A stretch of DNA of 64,000 bases from Enterobacter cloacae complex sp. R_G8 (GTDB taxonomy: Bacteria > Pseudomonadota > Gammaproteobacteria > Enterobacterales > Enterobacteriaceae), in NCBI RefSeq assembly GCF_024599795.1, contig NZ_CP102246.1, positions 2,418,001 to 2,482,000 of the forward strand, given 5' to 3'. How positions within the stretch are numbered: the first letter of the stretch is position 1; the number at the start of each line of letters is the position of its first letter. The notes under the pieces were generated by a model that saw only the letters and a list, made by a program, of their open reading frames with translations, was not told where the DNA came from and did no database searches. The position numbers and the translations under genes are program-made. Below, in pieces: positions 46,704 through 55,295 of this stretch.

Positions 46704-48239
46704 ATGTCTGTTAATACTGAAAATGGCTCCGCGCAGGGGCAGACCACTGTGCTGGAAAAAGAGAGCGTCTACGCCTCCCTGTTCGACAAAATCAACCTGA
46801 CCCCGGCCACAAGCCTGGGCGATATCAATGCGTTTCTGGACGATGCTGCACTGTCTGATGCTCCGGCAGGTGAGCGCCTGACGGCCGCGATGCAGGTATT
46901 TATGGACTGCATCCGCAAATCCGGCCAGCCTGTGGAAAAACTCGATAAAACCCTGATTGACCACCATATCGCGGAGCTGGATTTCCAAATCAGCCGCCAG
47001 CTGGATGCGGTGATGCATCATGCAGAATTCCAGAAAGTAGAATCCCTGTGGCGCGGCCTGAAGCAGCTGGTGGACAACACCGACTACCGCCAGAACGTGA
47101 AAACGGAAATTCTGGATGTGTCAAAAGAGGATCTGCGCCAGGACTTCGAAGATGCGCCGGAACTTATCCAGAGCGGCCTGTACTGGCACACCTATACCGC
47201 TGAATACGACACCCCGGGCGGCGAGCCGATTGGCTCGGTTATTTCAGCGTACGAATTTGACGCAAGTCCGCAGGACGTGGCGCTGTTGCGCAATATCTCG
47301 AAAGTCTCTGCCGCCGCGCATATGCCGTTTATCGGTGCCGTCGGGCCGAAATTCTTCCTCAAGGAATCGATGGAAGAGGTAGCCGCGATTAAGGACATCG
47401 GTAACTACTTCGACCGTGCCGAATACATCAAATGGAAATCGTTCCGCGACACCGACGATGCCCGTTATATTGGCCTGGTGATGCCGCGCGTGCTGGGGCG
47501 TCTGCCTTATGGTCCGGACACGGTGCCGGTGCGCAGTTTCAACTACGTTGAGCAGGTGAAAGGTCCGGACCACGAAAAATACCTGTGGACAAGCGCCTCT
47601 TTCTCCTTCGCCTCCAACATGGTGAAGAGCTTCATCAACAACGGCTGGTGCGTGCAAATTCGTGGCCCGCAGGCTGGTGGGGCCGTGAAAGACCTGCCGA
47701 TCCACCTGTACGATCTGGGTACCGGCAACCAGGTGAAGATCCCGTCAGAGGTGATGATCCCGGAAACCCGCGAATTTGAATTCGCTAACCTGGGCTTTAT
47801 ACCGCTGTCGTACTACAAGAACCGTGATTACGCCTGCTTCTTCTCGGCGAACTCGGCGCAGAAACCGGCGCTGTACGACACCGCCGATGCCACCGCCAAC
47901 AGCCGCATCAACGCCCGTCTGCCGTATATCTTCCTGCTGTCGCGCATCGCGCATTACCTGAAGCTGATTCAGCGCGAGAACATCGGCACCACCAAAGATC
48001 GCCGTCTGCTGGAGCTGGAACTCAATACCTGGGTACGCAGTCTGGTGACCGAAATGACCGATCCGGGCGACGAACTGCAGGCCTCGCACCCGCTGCGCGA
48101 CGCGAAGGTGGTGGTGGAAGATATCGAGGACAACCCGGGCTTCTTCCGCGTGAAGCTGTTCGCGGTGCCGCACTTCCAGGTGGAAGGCATGGACGTGAAC
48201 CTGTCGCTGGTGAGCCAGATGCCGAAAGCGAAAGCGTAA
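46704..48239 (+). CDS. tssC: TssC (VipB), type VI sheath large subunit
   Basis: A 511-residue sheath protein. The ATG at 46704 (MSVNTENG) is preferred because GAGAG is 8 bases upstream; ATG 46698 is too close. It contains the family core (FQKVESLWRGLKQLVDNTDY, GAVGPKFFLKESMEEV) and the C-terminal handshake region. Cytoplasmic sheath assembles around Hcp and is recycled by ClpV encoded downstream. Confidence 0.96.
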   Translation: MSVNTENGSAQGQTTVLEKESVYASLFDKINLTPATSLGDINAFLDDAALSDAPAGERLTAAMQVFMDCIRKSGQPVEKLDKTLIDHHIAELDFQISRQLDAVMHHAEFQKVESLWRGLKQLVDNTDYRQNVKTEILDVSKEDLRQDFEDAPELIQSGLYWHTYTAEYDTPGGEPIGSVISAYEFDASPQDVALLRNISKVSAAAHMPFIGAVGPKFFLKESMEEVAAIKDIGNYFDRAEYIKWKSFRDTDDARYIGLVMPRVLGRLPYGPDTVPVRSFNYVEQVKGPDHEKYLWTSASFSFASNMVKSFINNGWCVQIRGPQAGGAVKDLPIHLYDLGTGNQVKIPSEVMIPETREFEFANLGFIPLSYYKNRDYACFFSANSAQKPALYDTADATANSRINARLPYIFLLSRIAHYLKLIQRENIGTTKDRRLLELELNTWVRSLVTEMTDPGDELQASHPLRDAKVVVEDIEDNPGFFRVKLFAVPHFQVEGMDVNLSLVSQMPKAKA

Positions 48240-48256
48240 GTTTAGGCAGGAAGCCA

Positions 48257-49597
48257 ATGAAAACGGAACAACCGTTATGGGGCAGGGGCCAGATGGTCTC
48301 TCCCCAACACTTCCAGCAACAGGCCGCGTATGCGGCCTGGTCTGCGGAATGCATCGCCCGGTTAGGTCTCTCCCATCCCTGGGGAGTGATTGATGCCACT
48401 TTCGAACCGGATGCACTGAAACTGGGCCGCCTGCAGGCTCGTCATCTGCACATTCGTTTCCCTGACGGGACGCTTATCGACACTGATAATGCTGACGATT
48501 TGCCGCCGGTGCTGGCGCTTGAGAGTGGATCACAGGATGCGGTGGTGGTGCTGGCCCTCCCGCTGCTGCGGGCGAATGGCGGCAACTGTCTTACACCCGA
48601 TGCGGTGGCCGAACGCCCTGTTCGCTATCGCCAGCGCTGGCGGGATATCCGCAACGCTTATGGGGACGACACCCGCCAGATTGCGGTGATGAAACCTGAG
48701 TTGACGCTGCGGTTTGCCTGTCAGGACAACAGCGATTATCTGACCTGCCCGGTTGCCCGCCTGCAGCAGGATTCGCAGGGGGCATGGTTACTGGATGAGA
48801 CGTTTCTTCCGCCACTGCTGGCTCTGCAGGGCAGTCGCTGGCTGATGACCCAGCTGGAACAGCTGATGAGCCAGCTACGTGTACGCCTGAGTCGGCTGAT
48901 GGCCATGCGCCGGGAAAGTAATGAGCGGATGGCCGATTTTGCCGTGGCGGATGTGTCCCTGTTCTGGCTGCTCAATGCCCTGAACAGCGCTGAACCCGTG
49001 CTCGGACAGTTTCAGCGCCACCCGCAAAGCCCGCCGGAGCGTCTGTATCCGGAACTGGCACGCCTGGCGGGCAGTCTGCTGACTTTCTCGCTGGAGCATC
49101 AGGTGAGTGCGATCCCGGTCTGGCAGCACGAGCAACAAAATAACGTATTCCCGCCGCTGTTTGATTTACTGGGTGACCTGTTGGAAGCCAGCCTACCGTC
49201 GCGGGTGGTAGCGATTGAGCTTGAGCATGATGCCCGGCTTCACTTCTGGCAGGCCCGTCTGCATGACCCACGTCTGCGTGAAGGGGCTGATTACTACCTC
49301 TCGGTGCGTTCAACGGTACCGGTGGCACAACTGCAGGAGCAGTTCCCGCGCCAGTGCAAGATCGGCAACCCCGATCATGTCAGAAGTATCGTCAATTCAT
49401 CGCGGGTCGGCGTGCCTCTGACGCCGCTGCGCCATGTACCGGCAGCCATTCCGTTACGTCTGGAAAATCAGTATTTCAGTCTTGATGTCTCTCATCCTCA
49501 GGCCACTGAAATGCTTCAGGGCGGTACCTGCATGTTTTACGTTCCGGGCATGCTCGGCGAGCCTGAACTTGAACTCTTTGCGGTGTTGAGAACATGA
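48257..49597 (+). CDS. tssK: TssK, type VI baseplate protein
   Basis: A 446-residue protein of the TssK family, with the typical N-terminus (PLWGRGQMVSPQHFQQQA). It links the baseplate to the TssJLM membrane complex. It overlaps tssL by 4 bases, as expected for this co-ordinated pair. Confidence 0.95.
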   Translation: MKTEQPLWGRGQMVSPQHFQQQAAYAAWSAECIARLGLSHPWGVIDATFEPDALKLGRLQARHLHIRFPDGTLIDTDNADDLPPVLALESGSQDAVVVLALPLLRANGGNCLTPDAVAERPVRYRQRWRDIRNAYGDDTRQIAVMKPELTLRFACQDNSDYLTCPVARLQQDSQGAWLLDETFLPPLLALQGSRWLMTQLEQLMSQLRVRLSRLMAMRRESNERMADFAVADVSLFWLLNALNSAEPVLGQFQRHPQSPPERLYPELARLAGSLLTFSLEHQVSAIPVWQHEQQNNVFPPLFDLLGDLLEASLPSRVVAIELEHDARLHFWQARLHDPRLREGADYYLSVRSTVPVAQLQEQFPRQCKIGNPDHVRSIVNSSRVGVPLTPLRHVPAAIPLRLENQYFSLDVSHPQATEMLQGGTCMFYVPGMLGEPELELFAVLRT

Positions 49598-50286
49598 GTG
49601 AACGTAAACGCGGCACTGCCGCGGCCATTGATATTGATGCCCTGCTGCAGGACACCTGGCTTCAGGTGATCAGCCTGCGTCACGGTCCGACGTTTCAGGA
49701 GGGCGAAGGGCGCACGCTGTGGGAGCGCTGTATTGCTGATGTCGAACGTGTGCAGCGTGAGCTGAAAGCGAGCGAACTCGATGAAGCCAGCTGTCAGCAT
49801 ATTCTTACCGCACAGTGCGCCCTGCTCGATGAGGCGGTGAAAGGTCGTGGTGTGGAAGATGACGCCTGTGTGCAGTGGTATGACATTCCCCTGCAGGGGC
49901 ACTTCCTCGGCACTATGGACGCCGGCGACACACTGTGCGATCGGATGCGCGATGTGCTGCGTGAACCAGCGCCTGACCATGTCGTCGTGACCTGCTTCCA
50001 GCGGGTCATGATGCTGGGTTTTCTCGGCAGTTACCGCTCATTGAATGACCCGGAGCGCCAGAAGCTTGTCAACGCACTCAGTGAATATGTCACACCGTTC
50101 AGCTATCCACAGTCCTACCCCGTACTGGCGGAAAGTCATACCGGGCGGGGAATCATGGGCGGCTGGCTGGCGTCATGGCCCGTACGTATTGGTCTGAGTG
50201 TGATAGTGGTCGCTGCACTCTGGTGGGGACTGGATCGCTGGCTGGATCAGTTGCTGCTAACCCTGTTGCCGGGGGCCGTGAAATGA
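49594..50286 (+). CDS. tssL: TssL (DotU family), type VI membrane-complex protein
   Basis: A 230-residue DotU-type protein: cytoplasmic helical domain with CALLDEAV and FLGSYRSLNDPERQ, then one C-terminal membrane anchor near residues 193-215. It is the short form without a fused peptidoglycan-binding domain; the OmpA domain is supplied by the next gene, which overlaps by 4 bases. Confidence 0.94.
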   Translation: MSERKRGTAAAIDIDALLQDTWLQVISLRHGPTFQEGEGRTLWERCIADVERVQRELKASELDEASCQHILTAQCALLDEAVKGRGVEDDACVQWYDIPLQGHFLGTMDAGDTLCDRMRDVLREPAPDHVVVTCFQRVMMLGFLGSYRSLNDPERQKLVNALSEYVTPFSYPQSYPVLAESHTGRGIMGGWLASWPVRIGLSVIVVAALWWGLDRWLDQLLLTLLPGAVK

Positions 50287-51989
50287 GTCCTGCACAACGG
50301 CGCGGGCTGGCGTTGTGGGCCGTCCTGCTGAGTGCCGTGGTCTGCCTGAGTTTTCTGCCTGTATCCAGGTGGGTTTCTGTGCTCATTCTGTTGGTGGTAC
50401 TGGGGCTTATCGTGGCGTTCTGGACTGTCGCCAGTCGCCGTGAACAGCATGATGTCACCCTGCGCCTGGAGGACCTGCCTGACGCTACTTACCGTCAGCC
50501 CGTAGTGCTGGTTTGTGGCGATCTGCCTCTGGCCTGGCCGCATTCGTCACCGGTACTCACTGTCACGCAGGGATGCTGGATCCGCGTGGAGGATCATCAT
50601 GATCTGGCGCAGGCCGCCCGTCAGATACTGTGGTTACGTCCTGACTGGGGACGTCAGCTTTCGGTGATGATCAGCGTCTGCCCGCAGCAGCACCCTGACA
50701 GCGAAGCCCTGACCAGTCGACTGCTGACCCTGCGCTGGCACATCAGCCAACTGCGTAAAGCAACCGGTCACTCTGTGCCGCTGGTACTGAATGGTCAGGT
50801 CGGCAGCGCGATGACGAATGACATGTTCTGGCAGGCGGTTTTCCCGGGAGAACGGGTGAGGGTCTGGCGTGAATCTTCAGCCCCGGGTTCTGTTGCTGAA
50901 TGGGTTACCTCCGGCGGAACGCCTGCGGTTCAGCAACAGGTGCTGATGAATAGTCTGATGAACTGGTTCCGTCAGCATGTCCAGGCAGTCTTTATGGATG
51001 AGAACCCCGATGTGCCGGTCATTGCACCTGTTGCGGTGCTGTGGGGAATGGGGCCGATCCTGGCCGGAAGCCTGGCCACATCGGCCTGGACGACGTGGCT
51101 TTCCCGTCACACCGCGATGCAGCAGGTGTCTGGCTGGCAGCCAGTGGGAACGGACAGTACGGTCATCTCCCTGTTCCCGGATTTTATTCTGCCATTACTG
51201 CCGGAAGGGCGGGGCCTGACACCGCGTGAGCGAACCTGGCGTTGTGCGCTCGGGATTTTCACGCTAGCGGCCATTGCTGCACTGCTCAGCAGTGGCTGGA
51301 ACAACCGCCAGCTGCTGCAACGCGTGAGCTTCGATATTGTCCGTTACAACAGCATCGCCATGGATGATTACGGTCCTAAAGCCAGCGCCGTACAGGTGCT
51401 GCGCGAGGATGCGGCGCTGCTGGATGAGCATGCACGGAATGGTGTACCGGCCCGGCTGGGCCTGGGGCTTTATCGGGGGGGACGTCTGCGAATACCGGTG
51501 CTGGAAGCGATCCGCTCGTATGTGCCACCACCTCCTCCACCGAAGCCTGTGGAAAAGGTCGCGCCGAAAATCATCCGCCTCGACAGCATGTCGCTGTTCG
51601 ACACCGGCAAATGGGCGCTGAAACCCGGCACCACGAAGCTGCTGGTGAATTCGCTGGTGGGCATTAAGGCGAAGCCCGGCTGGCTGATTGTGATAGCGGG
51701 TCATACCGACAGCACGGGCGATGACCCGTCCAACCAGGTGCTGTCGCTTAAGCGTGCGGAGTCTGTGCGCAACTGGATGCGCGACACCGGCGATGTGCCG
51801 GAGAGCTGCTTTGCGGTGCAGGGCTACGGCGAAAGCCGTCCTGTCGCCACCAACGACACGGCGGAAGGCCGGGCGCTGAACCGCCGTGTCGAAATCAGTC
51901 TGGTGCCGCAGGCGAATGCCTGTCAGCTGCCGGGCAACACACCCGCGCCATCGCAGGATGATGGCGTCTCAAAAAATGAAATGGAGTAA
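50283..51989 (+). CDS. OmpA-domain type VI anchor protein (TagL-like)
   Basis: A 568-residue protein started at ATG 50283, which overlaps the tssL stop; the ORF upstream of it is within tssL. Two N-terminal membrane segments (residues about 8-50) are followed by a large periplasmic or cytoplasmic region, a further hydrophobic segment near residue 320, a proline-rich hinge (VPPPPPPKP) and a C-terminal OmpA domain with the peptidoglycan-binding words GHTDSTGDDPSNQVLSLKRA and NRRVEISLVP. Inferred role: anchoring the TssL-containing membrane complex to the cell wall. Confidence 0.9.
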   Translation: MSPAQRRGLALWAVLLSAVVCLSFLPVSRWVSVLILLVVLGLIVAFWTVASRREQHDVTLRLEDLPDATYRQPVVLVCGDLPLAWPHSSPVLTVTQGCWIRVEDHHDLAQAARQILWLRPDWGRQLSVMISVCPQQHPDSEALTSRLLTLRWHISQLRKATGHSVPLVLNGQVGSAMTNDMFWQAVFPGERVRVWRESSAPGSVAEWVTSGGTPAVQQQVLMNSLMNWFRQHVQAVFMDENPDVPVIAPVAVLWGMGPILAGSLATSAWTTWLSRHTAMQQVSGWQPVGTDSTVISLFPDFILPLLPEGRGLTPRERTWRCALGIFTLAAIAALLSSGWNNRQLLQRVSFDIVRYNSIAMDDYGPKASAVQVLREDAALLDEHARNGVPARLGLGLYRGGRLRIPVLEAIRSYVPPPPPPKPVEKVAPKIIRLDSMSLFDTGKWALKPGTTKLLVNSLVGIKAKPGWLIVIAGHTDSTGDDPSNQVLSLKRAESVRNWMRDTGDVPESCFAVQGYGESRPVATNDTAEGRALNRRVEISLVPQANACQLPGNTPAPSQDDGVSKNEME

Positions 51990-51994
51990 TTAAC

Positions 51995-52486
51995 ATGGCA
52001 ATTCCTGTTTATCTGTGGCTGAAGGACGATGGCGGCGCGGACATCAAAGGTTCCGTGGACGTTCAGGATCGTGAAGGCAGCATCGAAGTGGTGGCTCAGG
52101 AACACAACCTGTACATCCCGACCGACAACAACACCGGCAAGCTGACCGGCACCCGTATCCACACGCCGTTCCTGTTCACCAAGGAGATCGACTCCTCCAG
52201 CCCGTATCTGTACAAGGCGGTGACCACCGGCCAGACCCTGAAATCGGCTGAGTTCAAGTGGTACAAAATCAACGATGCCGGCCAGGAAGTGGAGTACTTC
52301 AACACCAGACTGGAAAATGTGAAGGTCGTGAAGGTGAATCCGGTGATGCATGACATCAAGGATCCGTCTTTCGAGAAGCACAACCATCTGGAGCAGATTG
52401 AGCTGCGCTACGAAAAAATCACCTGGACCTACAAGGACGGCAACATCATTCATTCCGATTCCTGGAACGAACGCGCCACCGCCTGA
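51995..52486 (+). CDS. hcp: Hcp (TssD), type VI tube protein
   Basis: A 163-residue Hcp1-family protein (MAIPVYLWLKDDGGADIKGSV) forming hexameric rings of the inner tube. It starts 6 bases after the OmpA-domain gene. No C-terminal toxin extension is present. A strong terminator follows, likely giving high Hcp level relative to downstream genes. Confidence 0.96.
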   Translation: MAIPVYLWLKDDGGADIKGSVDVQDREGSIEVVAQEHNLYIPTDNNTGKLTGTRIHTPFLFTKEIDSSSPYLYKAVTTGQTLKSAEFKWYKINDAGQEVEYFNTRLENVKVVKVNPVMHDIKDPSFEKHNHLEQIELRYEKITWTYKDGNIIHSDSWNERATA

Positions 52487-52493
52487 GTCTTGT

Positions 52494-52522
52494 GCGGACG
52501 GGTTTTCCCGTCCGCCGTTTTT
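52494..52522 (+). terminator. Terminator after hcp
   Basis: A 9-bp GC-rich stem GCGGACGGG/CCCGTCCGC with a TTTT loop is followed by CGTTTTTG. It would end most transcripts after hcp and reduce read-through into clpV. Confidence 0.85.
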
Positions 52523-52658
52523 GCTGAACGCCTGTAACCGCGGACGTTCAGCAAAGAAAAACACAATCTGCCTGCCCGACCTTATGCGCTTTGGGTTCCT
52601 GAATACCAGGAAAAGCGACGGGCGGTAGCGTGTCCGGAACTGATAAAGAGAGAGTCTC

Positions 52659-55295
52659 ATGGAAAATCCAGCCAGCCTGTTACGTCGTCTGAACCCCTAC
52701 TGCGCCCTTGCGATGGAAGGCGCGGCCTCCCTGTGCCAGACCCGCGCCCATGCGGAAATCCTGCCCGAGCACTGGCTGCTGAAGCTGCTGGAGCAGGGTG
52801 AAGGCGATCTCACCGTGCTGGCCCGCCGTTATGAATGGGATATGGACGGGATATGGCAGGATTTGCTGAATTTTCTGGAGAAGCTGCCCCGTTCAGTGCG
52901 CAGCCGCCCGCAGCTTTCGGACAGCACTCAGACCCTGATGCAGGACGCGTGGCTGCGCGCCTCGCTGGCAGGCGAAGCGCAGATCCGCAGCCAGCACCTG
53001 CTGATGGCGCTGGTGGACAGGCAGAACCTGGTACGCTGCGACGGTTTATGGCCGCTGCTGACGCTGGGGGTGAGCCAGCTTGAGCGTCTGCGACCGCTGC
53101 TGGATGCACAGTCAGATGAGCGCGAAGAGGTACAACAGGAAGAAGAACTGGCGCAGGGCGGCAGCGTGCCGCTGTCCGGCAGTGAGGTGAAAGAGGGCGA
53201 ACTGTCACCTGCGTTACAGAATGCACTGGATAAATTCACCCTTGATGTCACCGCTAACGCGCGTGAGGGCAAAATTGACCCGGTTTTCGGCCGTGATACG
53301 GAAATCCGCCAGATGGTGGACATTCTCTCGCGGCGTCGCAAGAACAACCCGATTCTGGTGGGGGAGCCGGGCGTGGGGAAAACCGCGCTGGTCGAAGGGC
53401 TGGCGCTGCGCATCGCCGAAGGGAATGTACCGGAAACCCTGAAAACGGTGAGCCTGCGCACGCTGGACCTCGGTCTGTTACAGGCGGGGGCAGGCGTGAA
53501 GGGGGAGTTTGAACAGCGCCTGAAAAACGTCATTGATGCGGTACAGCAGTCTCCGTCCCCGGTGCTGCTGTTCATCGACGAAGCGCATACCATTATCGGC
53601 GCAGGCAACCAGGCGGGCGGCGCGGATGCGGCCAACCTGCTGAAACCGGCGCTCGCCCGCGGCGAACTGCGGACCATCGCGGCCACCACCTGGAGCGAAT
53701 ACAAGCAGTATTTTGAGCGCGACGCGGCACTGGAGCGGCGTTTCCAGATGGTGAAGGTGGACGAGCCGGACGACGACACCGCCTGCCTGATGCTGCGGGG
53801 GCTGAAATCCCGCTACGCGCAGCACCACGGGGTGCACATTACCGATGAGGCGGTCAGGGCGGCGGTGACCCTTTCCCGTCGTTACCTGACCGGCCGTCAG
53901 TTGCCGGACAAGGCGGTTGACCTGCTGGATACCGCCTCGGCCCGCGTACGTATGAGCCTCGACACCGTGCCGGAGACGCTGACCCGGATGAAGGCGCAGC
54001 TCACGGCACTGGCGATGGAAAAGCAGGCGTTACTGGAAGATATCGCGGTGGGTAACCTCACCCACGGTGAACGTCTGGCGGCCATCGAACAGGATGAAGT
54101 CAGCATTATTCTGGAGCTCGACGAACGGGAAGCGCAGTACGGCCAGGAGCTGAAAATCACGGAAGAACTGCTCGCCTGCCGTGCGGACCTTTCCCGTCAG
54201 GCGGAGATTGCCGGCCTGCAACAGCAACTGAGTGAAGTCCAGCAGGGTAACCCGCTGCTGGGGCTGGATGTGGACGCGAGTACTGTCGCCACCGTGATTG
54301 CCGACTGGACCGGTGTGCCGCTCTCCTCATTAATGAAGGATGAGCAGACGGAACTGTTACGCCTCGAAGAGCACCTCGGTAAACGCGTGGTGGGCCAGGA
54401 CGCGGCGCTGAGCGCCGTGGCACAGCGCCTGCGTGCATCCAGAGCCGGCCTGACGCCGGAGAACGGGCCGCAGGGCGTCTTCCTGCTGGCGGGGCCGAGC
54501 GGTACAGGGAAAACCGAAACTGCGCTCACACTCGCCGATGCGCTTTATGGCGGCGAAAAGTCGCTGATTACCATCAACCTCTCCGAATACCAGGAGCCGC
54601 ACACCGTGTCCCAGCTCAAGGGTTCCCCGCCGGGCTACGTCGGTTACGGTCAGGGCGGTATTCTGACTGAGGCGGTGCGCAAGCGCCCGTACAGCGTGGT
54701 GCTGCTGGACGAGGTGGAAAAGGCCCACCGTGACGTGATGAACCTGTTCTATCAGGTCTTTGACCGCGGCTTTATGCGCGACGGCGAGGGGCGTGAAATC
54801 GACTTCCGTAACACGGTAATTCTGATGACCTCGAACCTCGGCAGCGACCACATCATGCAACTGCTGGATGAACAGCCGGAGGCCACCGAAGGTGACCTGC
54901 ACGAACTGCTGCGCCCAATCCTGCGTGACCACTTCCAGCCAGCCTTACTCGCCCGTTTCCAGACGGTGATTTACCGTCCGCTCACGCAGGAAGCCATGCG
55001 TACCATCGTGGAGATGAAGCTCGCACAGGTCAGTAAGCGCCTGAACCGACACTACGACCTGACCACGCAGATTGACGAGAGCCTGTATGACGCCCTGACC
55101 GCCGCCTGCCTGCTGCCGGACACCGGGGCGCGCAACGTTGACAGCCTGCTGAACCAGCAGATTTTACCGGTGCTGAGCCAGCAGTTGCTGACGCATAAGG
55201 CGGCGGGGCAAAAGCCACAGCACCTGACCCTGAACTGGAGTGAGGAGGCGGGGATCGGACTGGAGTTTGACTGCACAGAAGGAGTGCACGCATGA
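52659..55295 (+). CDS. clpV: ClpV (TssH), type VI AAA+ disaggregase
   Basis: An 878-residue Clp ATPase. The N-terminal domain is followed by AAA1 with Walker A GEPGVGKT (about residue 235), a middle coiled-coil domain (about 440-540), and AAA2 with Walker A GPSGTGKT (about residue 612). It strips contracted TssBC sheath for reuse. It overlaps vgrG by 4 bases. Confidence 0.96.
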   Translation: MENPASLLRRLNPYCALAMEGAASLCQTRAHAEILPEHWLLKLLEQGEGDLTVLARRYEWDMDGIWQDLLNFLEKLPRSVRSRPQLSDSTQTLMQDAWLRASLAGEAQIRSQHLLMALVDRQNLVRCDGLWPLLTLGVSQLERLRPLLDAQSDEREEVQQEEELAQGGSVPLSGSEVKEGELSPALQNALDKFTLDVTANAREGKIDPVFGRDTEIRQMVDILSRRRKNNPILVGEPGVGKTALVEGLALRIAEGNVPETLKTVSLRTLDLGLLQAGAGVKGEFEQRLKNVIDAVQQSPSPVLLFIDEAHTIIGAGNQAGGADAANLLKPALARGELRTIAATTWSEYKQYFERDAALERRFQMVKVDEPDDDTACLMLRGLKSRYAQHHGVHITDEAVRAAVTLSRRYLTGRQLPDKAVDLLDTASARVRMSLDTVPETLTRMKAQLTALAMEKQALLEDIAVGNLTHGERLAAIEQDEVSIILELDEREAQYGQELKITEELLACRADLSRQAEIAGLQQQLSEVQQGNPLLGLDVDASTVATVIADWTGVPLSSLMKDEQTELLRLEEHLGKRVVGQDAALSAVAQRLRASRAGLTPENGPQGVFLLAGPSGTGKTETALTLADALYGGEKSLITINLSEYQEPHTVSQLKGSPPGYVGYGQGGILTEAVRKRPYSVVLLDEVEKAHRDVMNLFYQVFDRGFMRDGEGREIDFRNTVILMTSNLGSDHIMQLLDEQPEATEGDLHELLRPILRDHFQPALLARFQTVIYRPLTQEAMRTIVEMKLAQVSKRLNRHYDLTTQIDESLYDALTAACLLPDTGARNVDSLLNQQILPVLSQQLLTHKAAGQKPQHLTLNWSEEAGIGLEFDCTEGVHA

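Noticed and set aside
52928..53779. 283-residue minus-strand ORF opposite clpV
   Set aside because: Serine-rich low-complexity translation antisense to conserved AAA+ motifs; a shadow of the ClpV codon pattern.
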